Below are positions 7,845 through 15,560 of a stretch of DNA of 23,677 bases, piece after piece. Numbering within the stretch: the stretch's first letter is position 1; every line of letters begins with the position of its first letter. Source of the DNA: CAZJDM01 sp964544765 (GTDB lineage Bacteria; Bdellovibrionota_B; Oligoflexia; CAYFLR01); contig CAZJDM010000059.1 in the NCBI GenBank assembly GCA_964544765.1, positions 1-23,677 on the forward strand. The letters are read 5' to 3'. The translations under genes and the position numbers were made by a program. The notes beneath the pieces are model-generated. The model was given only the letters and a program-made list of their open reading frames with translations. It did not search any database and was not told the origin of the DNA.

Positions 7845-9437
7845 TCATTCTAAAATAAACTCGTAATAATCTCTCGCGACATTTTCTTTAGATTCAATTT
7901 TCACCTTTATCCCAAGGTTTTTCTCCAATTGATCCAAAACTATATTCTCTTCACTATAAAACTGATTCATAACATCTTTGGAAGTTATAATATTAAGGTT
8001 TTTAAAATCTTCATTTAAACACGCTGAATAAACATCCTGCAAAATACTGTAAGCAAGCGTCTTAGAGCTTTTGACTCTTCCCAACCCTTCACAAATGGGG
8101 CACTTTTCAGTTAACACCTTACCTATACTTTCTCTCACCCTCTTTCTGGTCATCTGTATTAAACCAATTTCAGACATTGGAAGTATATTTACCTTTGCCC
8201 TGTCTGATTGAAACGCTTGACAAAGAGTTGTAAATACTTTCTCTCTATATTCTTCTTTTTCCATATCTATAAAATCAACAATGATTATACCGCCAATATT
8301 CCTAAGACGAACTTGAAGCGCTATTTCCTTTGAAGCTTCCAGATTTGTTAGTAAACTAGTTTCTTCTAAATTCTTATGCCCCTTATATCTACCGGTATTG
8401 ACATCAATAGAGGTCAAAGCTTCTGTTTCCTCTATAATTATGTATCCACCAGATTTTAGCCATACCTTACTGCCCAAAGCCCTAGCTACTTCAAGGTCAA
8501 TACCATACTTGGCAAATATCGGTTCTTCTCTTTCATAGAATTCCACGTTTTTCCGAAATCGAGGTAAGTAGGCATTAATAAATTTTATTAATTTTTGATA
8601 CTCTTGCTTGCTATCAATAATCAAACGATCGACATCTTTAGTAAAAAGATCTCTGGCAGCCCTAAGCGCTATGCTGACCTCTGTATATATTAAAGATGGA
8701 GCAGATAATTTCTCGGCCTTACGACATATATCCTGCCATAATTTAGTTAAAAACGCATGATCACTTTTTAACTTTGCAATACCAACTCCCTCACTGGCAG
8801 TTCGAACAATAAATCCTCCCTCTCCCTCACCCATATCATTAATGCATCCTAATACTCTCTCTCTTTCTTTCTCATTTTCAATTCTTCTTGAAACTCCAAT
8901 ATGATTGATGTTAGGCATATAGACCAAATATCGCCCTGGAAGAGAAATATAAGTGGTAAGCCTTGGCCCTTTTGAACCAATAGAATCCTTTTTTACCTGA
9001 ACAATTATTTCCTTACCTTCTTCCAAAACATCTTGAATTAATCTTGTCTTCTTTTTTGTAATTTCAGGATCAGATACTATTTGCTTAGAATCCTCTTCTT
9101 CCTCAACACAAGAGGCCGATTCAGTTTTGATGGTTGCTCCGATATCATCAGCTAAATCTTCATCAAATTCTTGGTCCAAATCATCGAAAACATCCTGGTC
9201 CAAAGTCGCAGCTACTACTTCATTAACATATAAAAAGGCGGCCTTTTCACATCCTATGTCAACAAAGGCTGCTTGCAATCCGGGCAACACTTTTAATACT
9301 TTACCTTTATAGATATTACCTACAATACCTTTATAATTCTCACGCTCAATATAAAGTTGTACAACTTGATCATTTTCAACCAAAGCTACCCGTGACTCAA
9401 ACGGCATACAATTTATTAACAATTTTGAATCTGCCAT
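7845..9437 (-). CDS. rng: Ribonuclease G / RNase E-G family endoribonuclease
   Basis: This 530-residue protein is an RNase E/G family endonuclease for rRNA maturation and mRNA decay in the cytoplasm. The S1-like RNA-binding domain (YKGIVGNIYKGKVLKVLPGLQAAFVDIG) begins near residue 34. The catalytic domain has both Mg-binding aspartates, D345 in TSIDVNTGRYKG and D388 in GGIIIVDFIDM, and the zinc-link cysteines C446 and C449 in CPICEG. The spacings between these residues (43 and 58) equal those of E. coli RNase E, but all are shifted about 42 places by an acidic insertion (~80-125) in the S1 region. It lacks the long RNase E C-terminal scaffold, so RNase G is the better name. The start has AAGAAGG four bases upstream, and the beta-barrel gene follows. 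Confidence 0.93.
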   Translation of the reverse strand: MADSKLLINCMPFESRVALVENDQVVQLYIERENYKGIVGNIYKGKVLKVLPGLQAAFVDIGCEKAAFLYVNEVVAATLDQDVFDDLDQEFDEDLADDIGATIKTESASCVEEEEDSKQIVSDPEITKKKTRLIQDVLEEGKEIIVQVKKDSIGSKGPRLTTYISLPGRYLVYMPNINHIGVSRRIENEKERERVLGCINDMGEGEGGFIVRTASEGVGIAKLKSDHAFLTKLWQDICRKAEKLSAPSLIYTEVSIALRAARDLFTKDVDRLIIDSKQEYQKLIKFINAYLPRFRKNVEFYEREEPIFAKYGIDLEVARALGSKVWLKSGGYIIIEETEALTSIDVNTGRYKGHKNLEETSLLTNLEASKEIALQVRLRNIGGIIIVDFIDMEKEEYREKVFTTLCQAFQSDRAKVNILPMSEIGLIQMTRKRVRESIGKVLTEKCPICEGLGRVKSSKTLAYSILQDVYSACLNEDFKNLNIITSKDVMNQFYSEENIVLDQLEKNLGIKVKIESKENVARDYYEFILE

Positions 9438-9455
9438 AAAACCTTCTTATTTCAC

Positions 9456-9483
9456 ACTATATAGATCACACTGAAAAAGCCAA
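9456..9483 (-). promoter_or_regulatory. Possible promoter of rng
   Basis: On the - strand, TTGGCT (9483-9478) and TATAGT (9461-9456) are separated by 16 bp. The expected start falls about 12 bases before the rng ATG, leaving room for its Shine-Dalgarno sequence. The spacer contains the 12-mer CTTTTTCAGTGT that also occurs before rimM. Confidence 0.42.
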
Positions 9484-9510
9484 ATAAATAATTTATACAG
9501 AAATTACTCT

Positions 9511-10797
9511 CTAAATTACTTCATTAATAATCGAAAAACACCTTTCCGCGGCGCCACAGTTTGATTCTATAAAAGTATACGCATAGTTACCCATCTCGGA
9601 TAACCTAATTTTATTATCTAAAAGAGTCTTTAATTCATCAACAAACTCTTCCTTAGTGCTAAAACTAATGGCTCCACCTCTACTGACTAGGCCAATAGCT
9701 TCTTTTGAATTATGATACCTGGAACCAAAGATAACCGGCACTGCCATACTTGCTGGTTCGGCAACATTGTGTACCCTTCCTGACACAGCGCCTCCTACAT
9801 AGGCTATCGAAGCATGTTTATACAAACTAGCTAAAATACCCAATTGTTTTACAACTATGATCCCTTCACAAGAAATTTCATCTTTTTGCTTAAACTCATG
9901 TAAATATCTAAAAGATATGTCTCGGGATTCAATCTGCCTAGTAATCTCAGATATACGAGTTATATCATGAGGAACAATGATCAACTGTAAATCTGGATAA
10001 GTAACTGCCAGTTTCTGATAAGCAAAATATAAACATTCTTCATCTTGAGGCCAAGTGGATCCTGCAATTAAATAAATTTTGTTTCTATTAAAATTGTAAG
10101 AGTTTTGATTATTGTTTTCTCCCAACTTTTTGTTATCCATTACCCGGTCAAACTTAGTATCCCCTGTAACATGAAGTATGGAGTCTACAACCCCATATAA
10201 TTTCTGTAAAGAAACAGCATCTCTTTGAGATATAGCCATAATTCTATTAAATTTTGATAGTAAAAACTTGTACATACCTCTAAACACAAAAAACTTACTT
10301 GCTGACTGTGTATGAGTACAGGCATCTATAAGAAACAGTTTAATTTTTTTACTTACCGCTGATAATATTAAATTGGGCCACAAATCATATCGTACAAAAA
10401 TAACAGCACTGGGCCTTAAAATATTTAAATAAATCTTTACTTGAAAGTAAAGATCTAAGGGAGAAAAATCTATAAAATCAGCGTCTGAATAACGTATACT
10501 TTCGATAAAGCGAATACCTGAGGGAGAAAAGAAGCCAACCACTACTTTAATTTCTGGATATCTATCTTTTAATAGTTTAATCAGAGGCCTAGCTTGCTCA
10601 AATTCTCCGGCAGAAGAAACATGAAACATAATAACCTCAGTCTGAGGTCCAATTTTACCACGAAAAGAGCGTACCCGATCAATTAACCCCTTTCTTCCTG
10701 AAAAAAAACCCCTACATAATCGATCAAACCGAGAACTCACAATCAATATCGGATAAATTAATATATATGACAGAAAGCTATATATAATTTGAAACAT
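9511..10797 (-). CDS. waaA: 3-deoxy-D-manno-octulosonic acid (Kdo) transferase
   Basis: This 428-residue protein matches WaaA (KdtA), the GT30 enzyme that adds Kdo from CMP-Kdo to the lipid A precursor at the inner face of the inner membrane. A hydrophobic N-terminal anchor (~1-21) is followed by FHVSSAGEFEQARPL, where E65 corresponds to the catalytic glutamate of the family. The C-terminal domain has IAGSTWPQDE, AYVGGAVSGRVHNVAEPASMAVPVIFG and SRYHNSKEA, which are conserved for CMP-sugar binding. The length is normal. Only a weak GAG precedes the ATG. The gene stands between rng (73 bp downstream) and an exported-protein gene (142 bp upstream). Whether it adds one or two Kdo residues cannot be told. 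Confidence 0.93.
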   Translation of the reverse strand: MFQIIYSFLSYILIYPILIVSSRFDRLCRGFFSGRKGLIDRVRSFRGKIGPQTEVIMFHVSSAGEFEQARPLIKLLKDRYPEIKVVVGFFSPSGIRFIESIRYSDADFIDFSPLDLYFQVKIYLNILRPSAVIFVRYDLWPNLILSAVSKKIKLFLIDACTHTQSASKFFVFRGMYKFLLSKFNRIMAISQRDAVSLQKLYGVVDSILHVTGDTKFDRVMDNKKLGENNNQNSYNFNRNKIYLIAGSTWPQDEECLYFAYQKLAVTYPDLQLIIVPHDITRISEITRQIESRDISFRYLHEFKQKDEISCEGIIVVKQLGILASLYKHASIAYVGGAVSGRVHNVAEPASMAVPVIFGSRYHNSKEAIGLVSRGGAISFSTKEEFVDELKTLLDNKIRLSEMGNYAYTFIESNCGAAERCFSIINEVI

Positions 10798-10832
10798 GTA
10801 AACTCATTTTTTACCAAAATATCTCAACAATT

Positions 10833-10862
10833 AACCGAAAGGATGCTATCTTAATTTCGGTT
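10833..10862. repeat. Inverted repeat upstream of waaA
   Basis: AACCGAAA (10833-10840) and TTTCGGTT (10855-10862) are perfect 8-bp arms around a 14-bp loop, 36 bp before the waaA start. No T-run follows on either strand, so it is not a clear terminator. It could be an operator or an mRNA hairpin in the waaA leader. Confidence 0.45.
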
Positions 10863-10914
10863 CCAATACCAGTAAAAATTCTATACAATTTGCAGTATTT
10901 TACTTCCGTATCAG

Positions 10915-10951
10915 GCCCCTAATAATACCTATCTTATCTTTATCTAGGGGC
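10915..10951 (-). repeat. Inverted repeat spanning the stop codon of the exported-protein gene
   Basis: GCCCCTA (10915-10921) and TAGGGGC (10945-10951) pair perfectly over 7 bp, extendable to 9 with a G-U pair, around a 23-base loop. One arm lies in the last codons of the gene, the other after its stop. There is no following T-run, so it may protect the 3' end or end transcription with Rho rather than act as an intrinsic terminator. Confidence 0.4.
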
Positions 10952-12001
10952 TTCTAAGGGAATTGGGTAACCTCCTGGTAACAAAGGAGTGGCCTCCCTT
11001 ACGAAACTTTCCAATGGCCTTCCACCACCACTACCACCATTTATCGTTCTATAAAAGACATAAGCTCCATCTATAGAAATTTTCTCTATAAAGACATATT
11101 GATTTTCAAAAATAAATTCATCACCTATCACAGGATTGGTCAACATTTGTTGTTTTAGACTTTGTAGAGATTGTGGATCTATTGAAATAACTTTTCCTGC
11201 TCTATGAAATGATACGGAGCCATTAACCACGACCTTTTTTAAATCAACAAGTTGAAGAACATGATTCCGACTTCCCCTAAAACCTTCTTCTCCAAATGGA
11301 CGATACAACATCGTATTTGTATCGGACATAACATCGAGCTCAAATATTCCCAGTGTTTCTGGACTCATAAATCCCTCTCCAAATACATTATCAGCTAGAC
11401 AACGTCTATTATCAAATGCAACTTGGTGTGTTCCTTCACCAATTGAAACAGTATACCAATTTTTACCATCGGTAAGCTTAAAGCTTTTGGGGCCGTTAAA
11501 ATATATTTCGTTATGAATATATGGGATGGGTAACCCGTTAGGTAACACTGGATATCTATATAATGATATCCAGTGTTTAATGCTGTAAGTCTCTGTTTCA
11601 CTTGTTTCTAGAAAACGCAATGTAACACTATTTCCCTCTCGCGATTCCACAATGTAAAAATGACCTCCATAACTGCTTCCAGAGAAGAGATCCCCTACTT
11701 GAGGATCTAAAAGGACTTTTAAAAAATAACTTCTCATACTATTGGGATTTAGATTAAAGGTTTCAGAACCTCTGATGATAGTTAAATTGTTTACCGCAAG
11801 AAGCTCATAAATGAATCGGTTATTTGGGGTAAACCTTTCACCACTAGTGTTCATAACTTCACAGGCTCCTCCCTTAGGGCCACCTAGATGAGATGTTTTT
11901 TTAAGGCTGGGATCAAATTTTAAAACATCACCACCTTTTACTATCGTGGGACTAAAAACGAACAAAATTGCCAGTAAGGGAAAGAAGATATTCCTAATCA
12001 T
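10940..12001 (-). CDS. Exported protein of unknown function with an internal duplication
   Basis: I do not recognise this 353-residue protein. Residues 1-23 form a Sec signal peptide (basic start, hydrophobic core FFPLLAILFVFSP). There is no lipobox and no later membrane segment, so it should be periplasmic or secreted. Two halves resemble each other at an offset of about 190 residues: NPNSM...LLDPQVGDLF (85-106) with DPQSL...LTNPVIGDEF (275-296), and LPNGLPIP (153-160) with LPGGYPIP (341-348). Each unit looks beta-rich. There are two Cys, C47 and C201. Its ATG overlaps the stop of the heptosyltransferase gene by 4 bp, so translation is probably coupled and it may act in the cell envelope. 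Confidence 0.75.
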   Translation of the reverse strand: MIRNIFFPLLAILFVFSPTIVKGGDVLKFDPSLKKTSHLGGPKGGACEVMNTSGERFTPNNRFIYELLAVNNLTIIRGSETFNLNPNSMRSYFLKVLLDPQVGDLFSGSSYGGHFYIVESREGNSVTLRFLETSETETYSIKHWISLYRYPVLPNGLPIPYIHNEIYFNGPKSFKLTDGKNWYTVSIGEGTHQVAFDNRRCLADNVFGEGFMSPETLGIFELDVMSDTNTMLYRPFGEEGFRGSRNHVLQLVDLKKVVVNGSVSFHRAGKVISIDPQSLQSLKQQMLTNPVIGDEFIFENQYVFIEKISIDGAYVFYRTINGGSGGGRPLESFVREATPLLPGGYPIPLEAPR

Positions 12002-13071
12002 GTTGATAATTTACCTACCAATTCCTTCAAGACTTCTTCGGGTTTAATATGACGAAGACAAGACATGTTATTAGAGCAGTTTGATTTGCCATGAAGTGAA
12101 CATGGTCTGCAATCCAAATCATGTTCCATAACTTTGGTGGTCTCTCGATATGGGTAGAAACCAAAATCCTTGGTAGTAGGGCCAAAAAAAGCAATGGTTC
12201 TTACCTTAAAAGATTCTGCCACATGCAGCATGCCAGTATCATTCACCAACACTAAATCAGCATTTTTTATAATTGCCATCGATTCCATGATGGATAGTTC
12301 CCCTGCCCAGTTAATACACCTAACTCTCTTTTTCAAAGCAGATTGAATGCTTTGGGCAGTAGGAATATCTTTTTGCCCTCCAACTAAAATAAAAACCATA
12401 TTTGAAAGTCTTGTGGAAAGAGAGTTCATCAACGAAGCAAAATACTCCTGAGGCCATTGCTTAGATTTATAAGCTGCCCCTGGGACCACAACAATATAAC
12501 TGATTTTAGATTCAATTTTAATATTAGACTCAATTTGCCTGGTTTTTGTTTTGGATTTTGAATTTTTTGAACTTATAGATTTCTTAATTCTTAGTAAAAT
12601 CGATTCTTCTTTTATCTTATCGACATCCAATTCTGTAGGAAAACCCGTCTTCATCCCAGAAATCTTTTTCTGGACCAAATCTTGTAATAAATCCTTAATT
12701 CTCAGATTCTGTCTGGCAAAAATAGATGGTCGCTTTGTTAAAACTGACATCCATCTGGAAAAAAAATATTTCGGCACTCTTAGGACATTTTTCGTTCCAT
12801 AACAAACCAGATTAGACCGAAGACTATTATGAGCATCGATTATTAAGTCAAATTCAGATCTTCTCAAAAAATCGCGGGTATCTTGTATACCTTTATATAA
12901 ATATAACCTATCAACTTTACTATGGTTACATAGCAGATCGTGATATTCAGGCTTTGTAATATAGGTGATATGAATATATGGGAAGGCTTCTTTTAAGGAG
13001 CAAATTAACCCGGTCGATAAAACGATATCTCCAATTGAGCTAAATCGAATTAAAAGAACCTTGCGAATCAA
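11998..13071 (-). CDS. Glycosyltransferase family 9 protein (lipopolysaccharide heptosyltransferase-like)
   Basis: This 357-residue protein has the GT9 pattern of WaaC, WaaF and WaaQ. The N-terminal Rossmann domain opens with VLLIRFSSIGDIVLSTGLI. The C-terminal domain has VVVPGAAYKSKQWP, LVLVNDTGMLHVAESFKVRTIAFFGPT and the cysteine-rich DCRPCSLHGKSNC, all typical of ADP-heptose transferases that build the LPS inner core at the cytoplasmic membrane. Which heptose it adds is not clear. A Lys/Ser-rich stretch (~160-190) between the domains looks like an extended linker. The start is a TTG at 13071, with GAGGGAG lying in the last codons of rplS about 12 bases upstream, so it depends on the ribosomal operon. 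It overlaps the next gene as ATGA. Confidence 0.88.
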   Translation of the reverse strand: MIRKVLLIRFSSIGDIVLSTGLICSLKEAFPYIHITYITKPEYHDLLCNHSKVDRLYLYKGIQDTRDFLRRSEFDLIIDAHNSLRSNLVCYGTKNVLRVPKYFFSRWMSVLTKRPSIFARQNLRIKDLLQDLVQKKISGMKTGFPTELDVDKIKEESILLRIKKSISSKNSKSKTKTRQIESNIKIESKISYIVVVPGAAYKSKQWPQEYFASLMNSLSTRLSNMVFILVGGQKDIPTAQSIQSALKKRVRCINWAGELSIMESMAIIKNADLVLVNDTGMLHVAESFKVRTIAFFGPTTKDFGFYPYRETTKVMEHDLDCRPCSLHGKSNCSNNMSCLRHIKPEEVLKELVGKLST

Positions 13072-13080
13072 AATTGAAAA

Positions 13081-13461
13081 TTACTCCCTCTCAGAAGCAG
13101 GGACATATCTCGCTTGAATTCTAGCAGCTTTACCGCGTAATTTACGAAGATAATATAATCTAGATTGCTTAACTTTACCTAAAGAAACGGTTTCTACCTT
13201 AGCTACATGTGGACTATATAACGGAAACGTTCGTTCTACGCCTATACCAAAAGAAACCTTGCGTACTGTAAAGGTTGCGTCCATTTTGCCTTTTTTCTTT
13301 TTAATAACCACACCTTGAAAGGCTTGCAGACGAAACTTGTCCTTTCCTTCCGGAATTTTATAGTGAACTTTTACGGTATCACCAGGTCTAAACTTATATG
13401 GCTTTTTTCCTAGTCTTTTAATTTCTTCATTTTCTATCTGATCTAAAATTGGTATTCTCAT
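13081..13461 (-). CDS. rplS: 50S ribosomal protein L19
   Basis: L19 lies at the 30S-50S interface. The sequence has FRPGDTVKVHYKIPEG, FQGVVIKKKKGK, FTVRKVSFGIGVERTFPLYSP and LYYLRKLRGKAARI, all conserved in bacterial L19. I chose the ATG at 13461 (126 residues) over a TTG five codons upstream, because GAAGGA lies seven bases before this ATG and would overlap the longer coding frame. The gene follows the SPOUT methyltransferase in the rpsP operon. The end of its frame carries the ribosome binding site of the heptosyltransferase gene. Confidence 0.97.
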   Translation of the reverse strand: MRIPILDQIENEEIKRLGKKPYKFRPGDTVKVHYKIPEGKDKFRLQAFQGVVIKKKKGKMDATFTVRKVSFGIGVERTFPLYSPHVAKVETVSLGKVKQSRLYYLRKLRGKAARIQARYVPASERE

Positions 13462-13530
13462 CAATAAATCCTTCAAATAAGAATCAAACCCAAAACGGAT
13501 ATTGTTATATACTTAATCTATGTGCAATAA

Positions 13531-14094
13531 TCAACCCCTAATTCCATAAAGCCTGTCCAAAATGATAGAAACCGCTGAACGAACACATAAATGATTATAC
13601 TCAGTTGGACCATATATAGGCTCAAGTACATAATCCGCTTTGGAAAAGAATTGTTTGGCGATACCATGTCCCGTACCAAAAATTAATAAATAAGGATTAT
13701 CATCTTTAGCCATTTCTTTTTTCATCTCATTAAAGGACCAAACCTTGCCATCTGATGCCGCAGCCGTAAATATACATTTAGGTTTCTTACCTTCCTCATT
13801 TTCGATGACTTTGATAGCTTCATCTAAATTAGCAACAACATCAACATTATCAAGAGCTTGCTTTCTATCCGGGTTAAAAGTTGAACCAAAACCAGTTTGC
13901 CAATGATTGACCAATTTACGAACCATTTCTACCTGCTCATGTACAGGATGAACCACAAAATAACCTTTAATTCCGTAGGTTTTAGCGCTTCTAGCGATAT
14001 CGTGAATGTCAAAATTAGTCACCGCGGTAGTAATAATTTTATGATATTTATTATATACAGGATAATGTATTAAACCTAAATAACAGGAACCCAT
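13531..14094 (-). CDS. SPOUT-type SAM-dependent RNA methyltransferase (PF09936-like, trmD-associated)
   Basis: From ATG 14094 this is a 187-residue protein of the family found between trmD and rplS in many Deltaproteobacteria and some Aquificae. It opens with GLIHYPVYNK and TAVTNFDIHDIARSAKTYGI. The C-terminal half has the knot-fold signatures LIFGTGHGIAKQF and PIYGPTEYNHLCVRSAVSIILDR, typical of SAM binding in SPOUT enzymes. The RNA target is not known to me. The open frame extends 57 codons further upstream, but that part overlaps trmD in another frame and has no family similarity. The chosen ATG has AGAGG ten bases upstream, inside an 18-bp tandem repeat. The gene lies 25 bp after trmD. 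Confidence 0.85.
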   Translation of the reverse strand: MGSCYLGLIHYPVYNKYHKIITTAVTNFDIHDIARSAKTYGIKGYFVVHPVHEQVEMVRKLVNHWQTGFGSTFNPDRKQALDNVDVVANLDEAIKVIENEEGKKPKCIFTAAASDGKVWSFNEMKKEMAKDDNPYLLIFGTGHGIAKQFFSKADYVLEPIYGPTEYNHLCVRSAVSIILDRLYGIRG

Positions 14095-14130
14095 ACTTTT
14101 CTTAACCTCTAAATTTCTCTTAACCTCTAA
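14095..14130 (-). repeat. 18-bp tandem duplication over the trmD stop codon
   Basis: On the - strand two adjacent 18-base units (14130-14113 and 14112-14095) both begin TTAGAGGTTAAGA and match at 16 of 18 positions. The first contains the trmD stop TAA. The second supplies AGAGG, the ribosome binding site of the SPOUT methyltransferase. Confidence 0.8.
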
Positions 14131-14845
14131 TCTGACTTTTAACGGTCTTTTTACATGATTTAGCAACTTTTTCACATAAATCAGGTCGAACTTCTTTGGT
14201 TTTAGCAATCGACTTTTGCTTTTGCCATTTCTCAATAAGACCATGGTCACCTGATAACAAAACATCAGGTACTTTTATTCCCTCAAAAACAGCCGGTCTT
14301 GTATATAATGGATGTTCCAACCAACCATCAACAAAGGTATCATTATCTTTTGATGTATCATTCCCCAAGACTCCATCAATCTGTCTAACAACCGCATCCA
14401 CCAAAACCATTGCAGCTAACTCACCCCCACTAATAACATAATCTCCTATCGAAATTTCCTCATCAACAAAATGATCAATTACTCTCTGGTCAATACCAGC
14501 ATAACGACCACATAATAAATAGACAGTTTTATTCTTGCTTTTAATATCAATTACTTTTCTATGACAAAGAGATTTTCCAGCTGGAGTTAAGTAAATAACC
14601 AACCCTTTCCCATATTTATTAAAACAATCTCGAATACACTTGAATAAGGGTTCTGGTTTTAAGACCATACCATCATCCCCACCAAAAGGAGCATCATCCA
14701 CTCTCGAATGCTTATCACTCGCATAATCTCGAATATTTATTATCTCAATGGAGACCTCCTTATCTGAACAAGCTCTTTTAATAATACTTTGTTGGAAAGG
14801 AGAATCGAACATCTGGGGGAAAATTGTCAAAATTACAAATCTCAT
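14120..14845 (-). CDS. trmD: tRNA (guanine-N1-)-methyltransferase
   Basis: TrmD methylates G37 of tRNAs with a G at position 36, which prevents +1 frameshifting. The 241-residue sequence has the expected RFVILTIFPQMFD start, DDAPFGGDDGMVLKPEPL, the trefoil-knot SAM site LLCGRYAGIDQRV and GDYVISGGELAAMVL, then EHPLYTRPAVFEG and VPDVLLSGDH. The start was set at the ATG at 14845, preceded by GAGGTG. A TTG one codon earlier would sit too close to that site. It lies 9 bp after rimM and ends in a tandem duplication that carries the next gene's ribosome binding site. Confidence 0.97.
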   Translation of the reverse strand: MRFVILTIFPQMFDSPFQQSIIKRACSDKEVSIEIINIRDYASDKHSRVDDAPFGGDDGMVLKPEPLFKCIRDCFNKYGKGLVIYLTPAGKSLCHRKVIDIKSKNKTVYLLCGRYAGIDQRVIDHFVDEEISIGDYVISGGELAAMVLVDAVVRQIDGVLGNDTSKDNDTFVDGWLEHPLYTRPAVFEGIKVPDVLLSGDHGLIEKWQKQKSIAKTKEVRPDLCEKVAKSCKKTVKSQIRG

Positions 14846-14854
14846 CAAAACACC

Positions 14855-15460
14855 TCAAGAATTAGTACTAGATCCAGAGTTAGATCCTGAGTCAGAATTA
14901 GGTCCAGAATCAGAATTAGATCCAACATCAGAACCAGATTCGGGGTCCAATTCAAACATTCCTTCAATCGGATCAATAATTACTACTCCAGTATCAAGTT
15001 TAACCTTTTGTAAAAAGGGCTTAATAGCAGGTACCAAAACTTCCTGCCCTTGATAATCTATTACCAATATATCCTGCGCTACACCCTCTTGAACATTAAC
15101 AATCTTACCCAACGATGCCCCGGTGATAGATACAACCTCAAAACCGATTATTTTATAAAAATAATACTCATCTTCACCAAGCTTCTCTTGTAATTGCTCT
15201 TCAGTGACCAACACTTCACTATCTCTAATCTCTTCTGCCTCATCCCGATTATTAACATGAGTAAACTTAATTATCATTCTCTTAGAGGCCCATCGAACAT
15301 CCTCTACCTGCACGGAAACGTCTGAGGGATTGTTATTTTTTCTAATTATAATAGGGTTATAGGGAAAATCAGAACTAGATTTATTGTATAATTGTAAAAA
15401 AAGATAACCTTTTAATCCATGAGGTTTAGAAATTCTGCCTATAGGAATCAATGTTTCCAT
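14855..15460 (-). CDS. rimM: Ribosome maturation factor RimM with an unusual Ser/Asn/Gly-rich tail
   Basis: RimM assists 30S maturation and binds ribosomal protein S19. Residues ~5-90 are the N-terminal RimM barrel (IPIGRISKPHGLKGYLFLQL). Residues ~95-170 are the PRC barrel (YYFYKIIGFEVV, GQEVLVPAIKPFLQKV, DPIEGMFE). The normal protein would end near residue 172. Here about 26 further residues (176-201) consist of imperfect NSDSGP/NSDSGS hexapeptide repeats of 18 bp, so the 201-residue length exceeds the usual ~170. The tail is probably disordered. The start has only a weak AGG about 11 bases upstream. The gene follows rpsP after a 100-bp gap that contains a hairpin with a T-run. Confidence 0.93.
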   Translation of the reverse strand: METLIPIGRISKPHGLKGYLFLQLYNKSSSDFPYNPIIIRKNNNPSDVSVQVEDVRWASKRMIIKFTHVNNRDEAEEIRDSEVLVTEEQLQEKLGEDEYYFYKIIGFEVVSITGASLGKIVNVQEGVAQDILVIDYQGQEVLVPAIKPFLQKVKLDTGVVIIDPIEGMFELDPESGSDVGSNSDSGPNSDSGSNSGSSTNS

Positions 15461-15515
15461 TTAGACAGAACCTAAGTTAATTACACTGAAAAAGTACAAT
15501 ATCTGTATTAGTATC

Positions 15516-15548
15516 AAAAAAACTCTTCGCCTAACCAACGCTTTAGGC
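15516..15548 (-). terminator. Attenuator-like hairpin with T-run between rpsP and rimM
   Basis: Read on the - strand, GCCTAA (15548-15543), an 8-base loop and TTAGGC (15534-15529) form a 6-bp stem. GAAGAG and seven T (15522-15516) follow. The stem is short, so partial read-through is likely. This would give more S16 than RimM/TrmD transcript. Confidence 0.4.
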
Positions 15549-15560
15549 TTAGCTAAGTTG

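Noticed and set aside
14095..14265. Upstream extension of the SPOUT methyltransferase frame (57 codons)
   Set aside because: It overlaps trmD in another frame, lacks family similarity, and the internal ATG at 14094 aligns with the conserved start and has AGAGG upstream.
14748..15053. 101-codon frame antisense to RimM and trmD
   Set aside because: Its DPESELGPESELD repeats mirror the RimM tail repeats. It crosses two conserved genes on the other strand.
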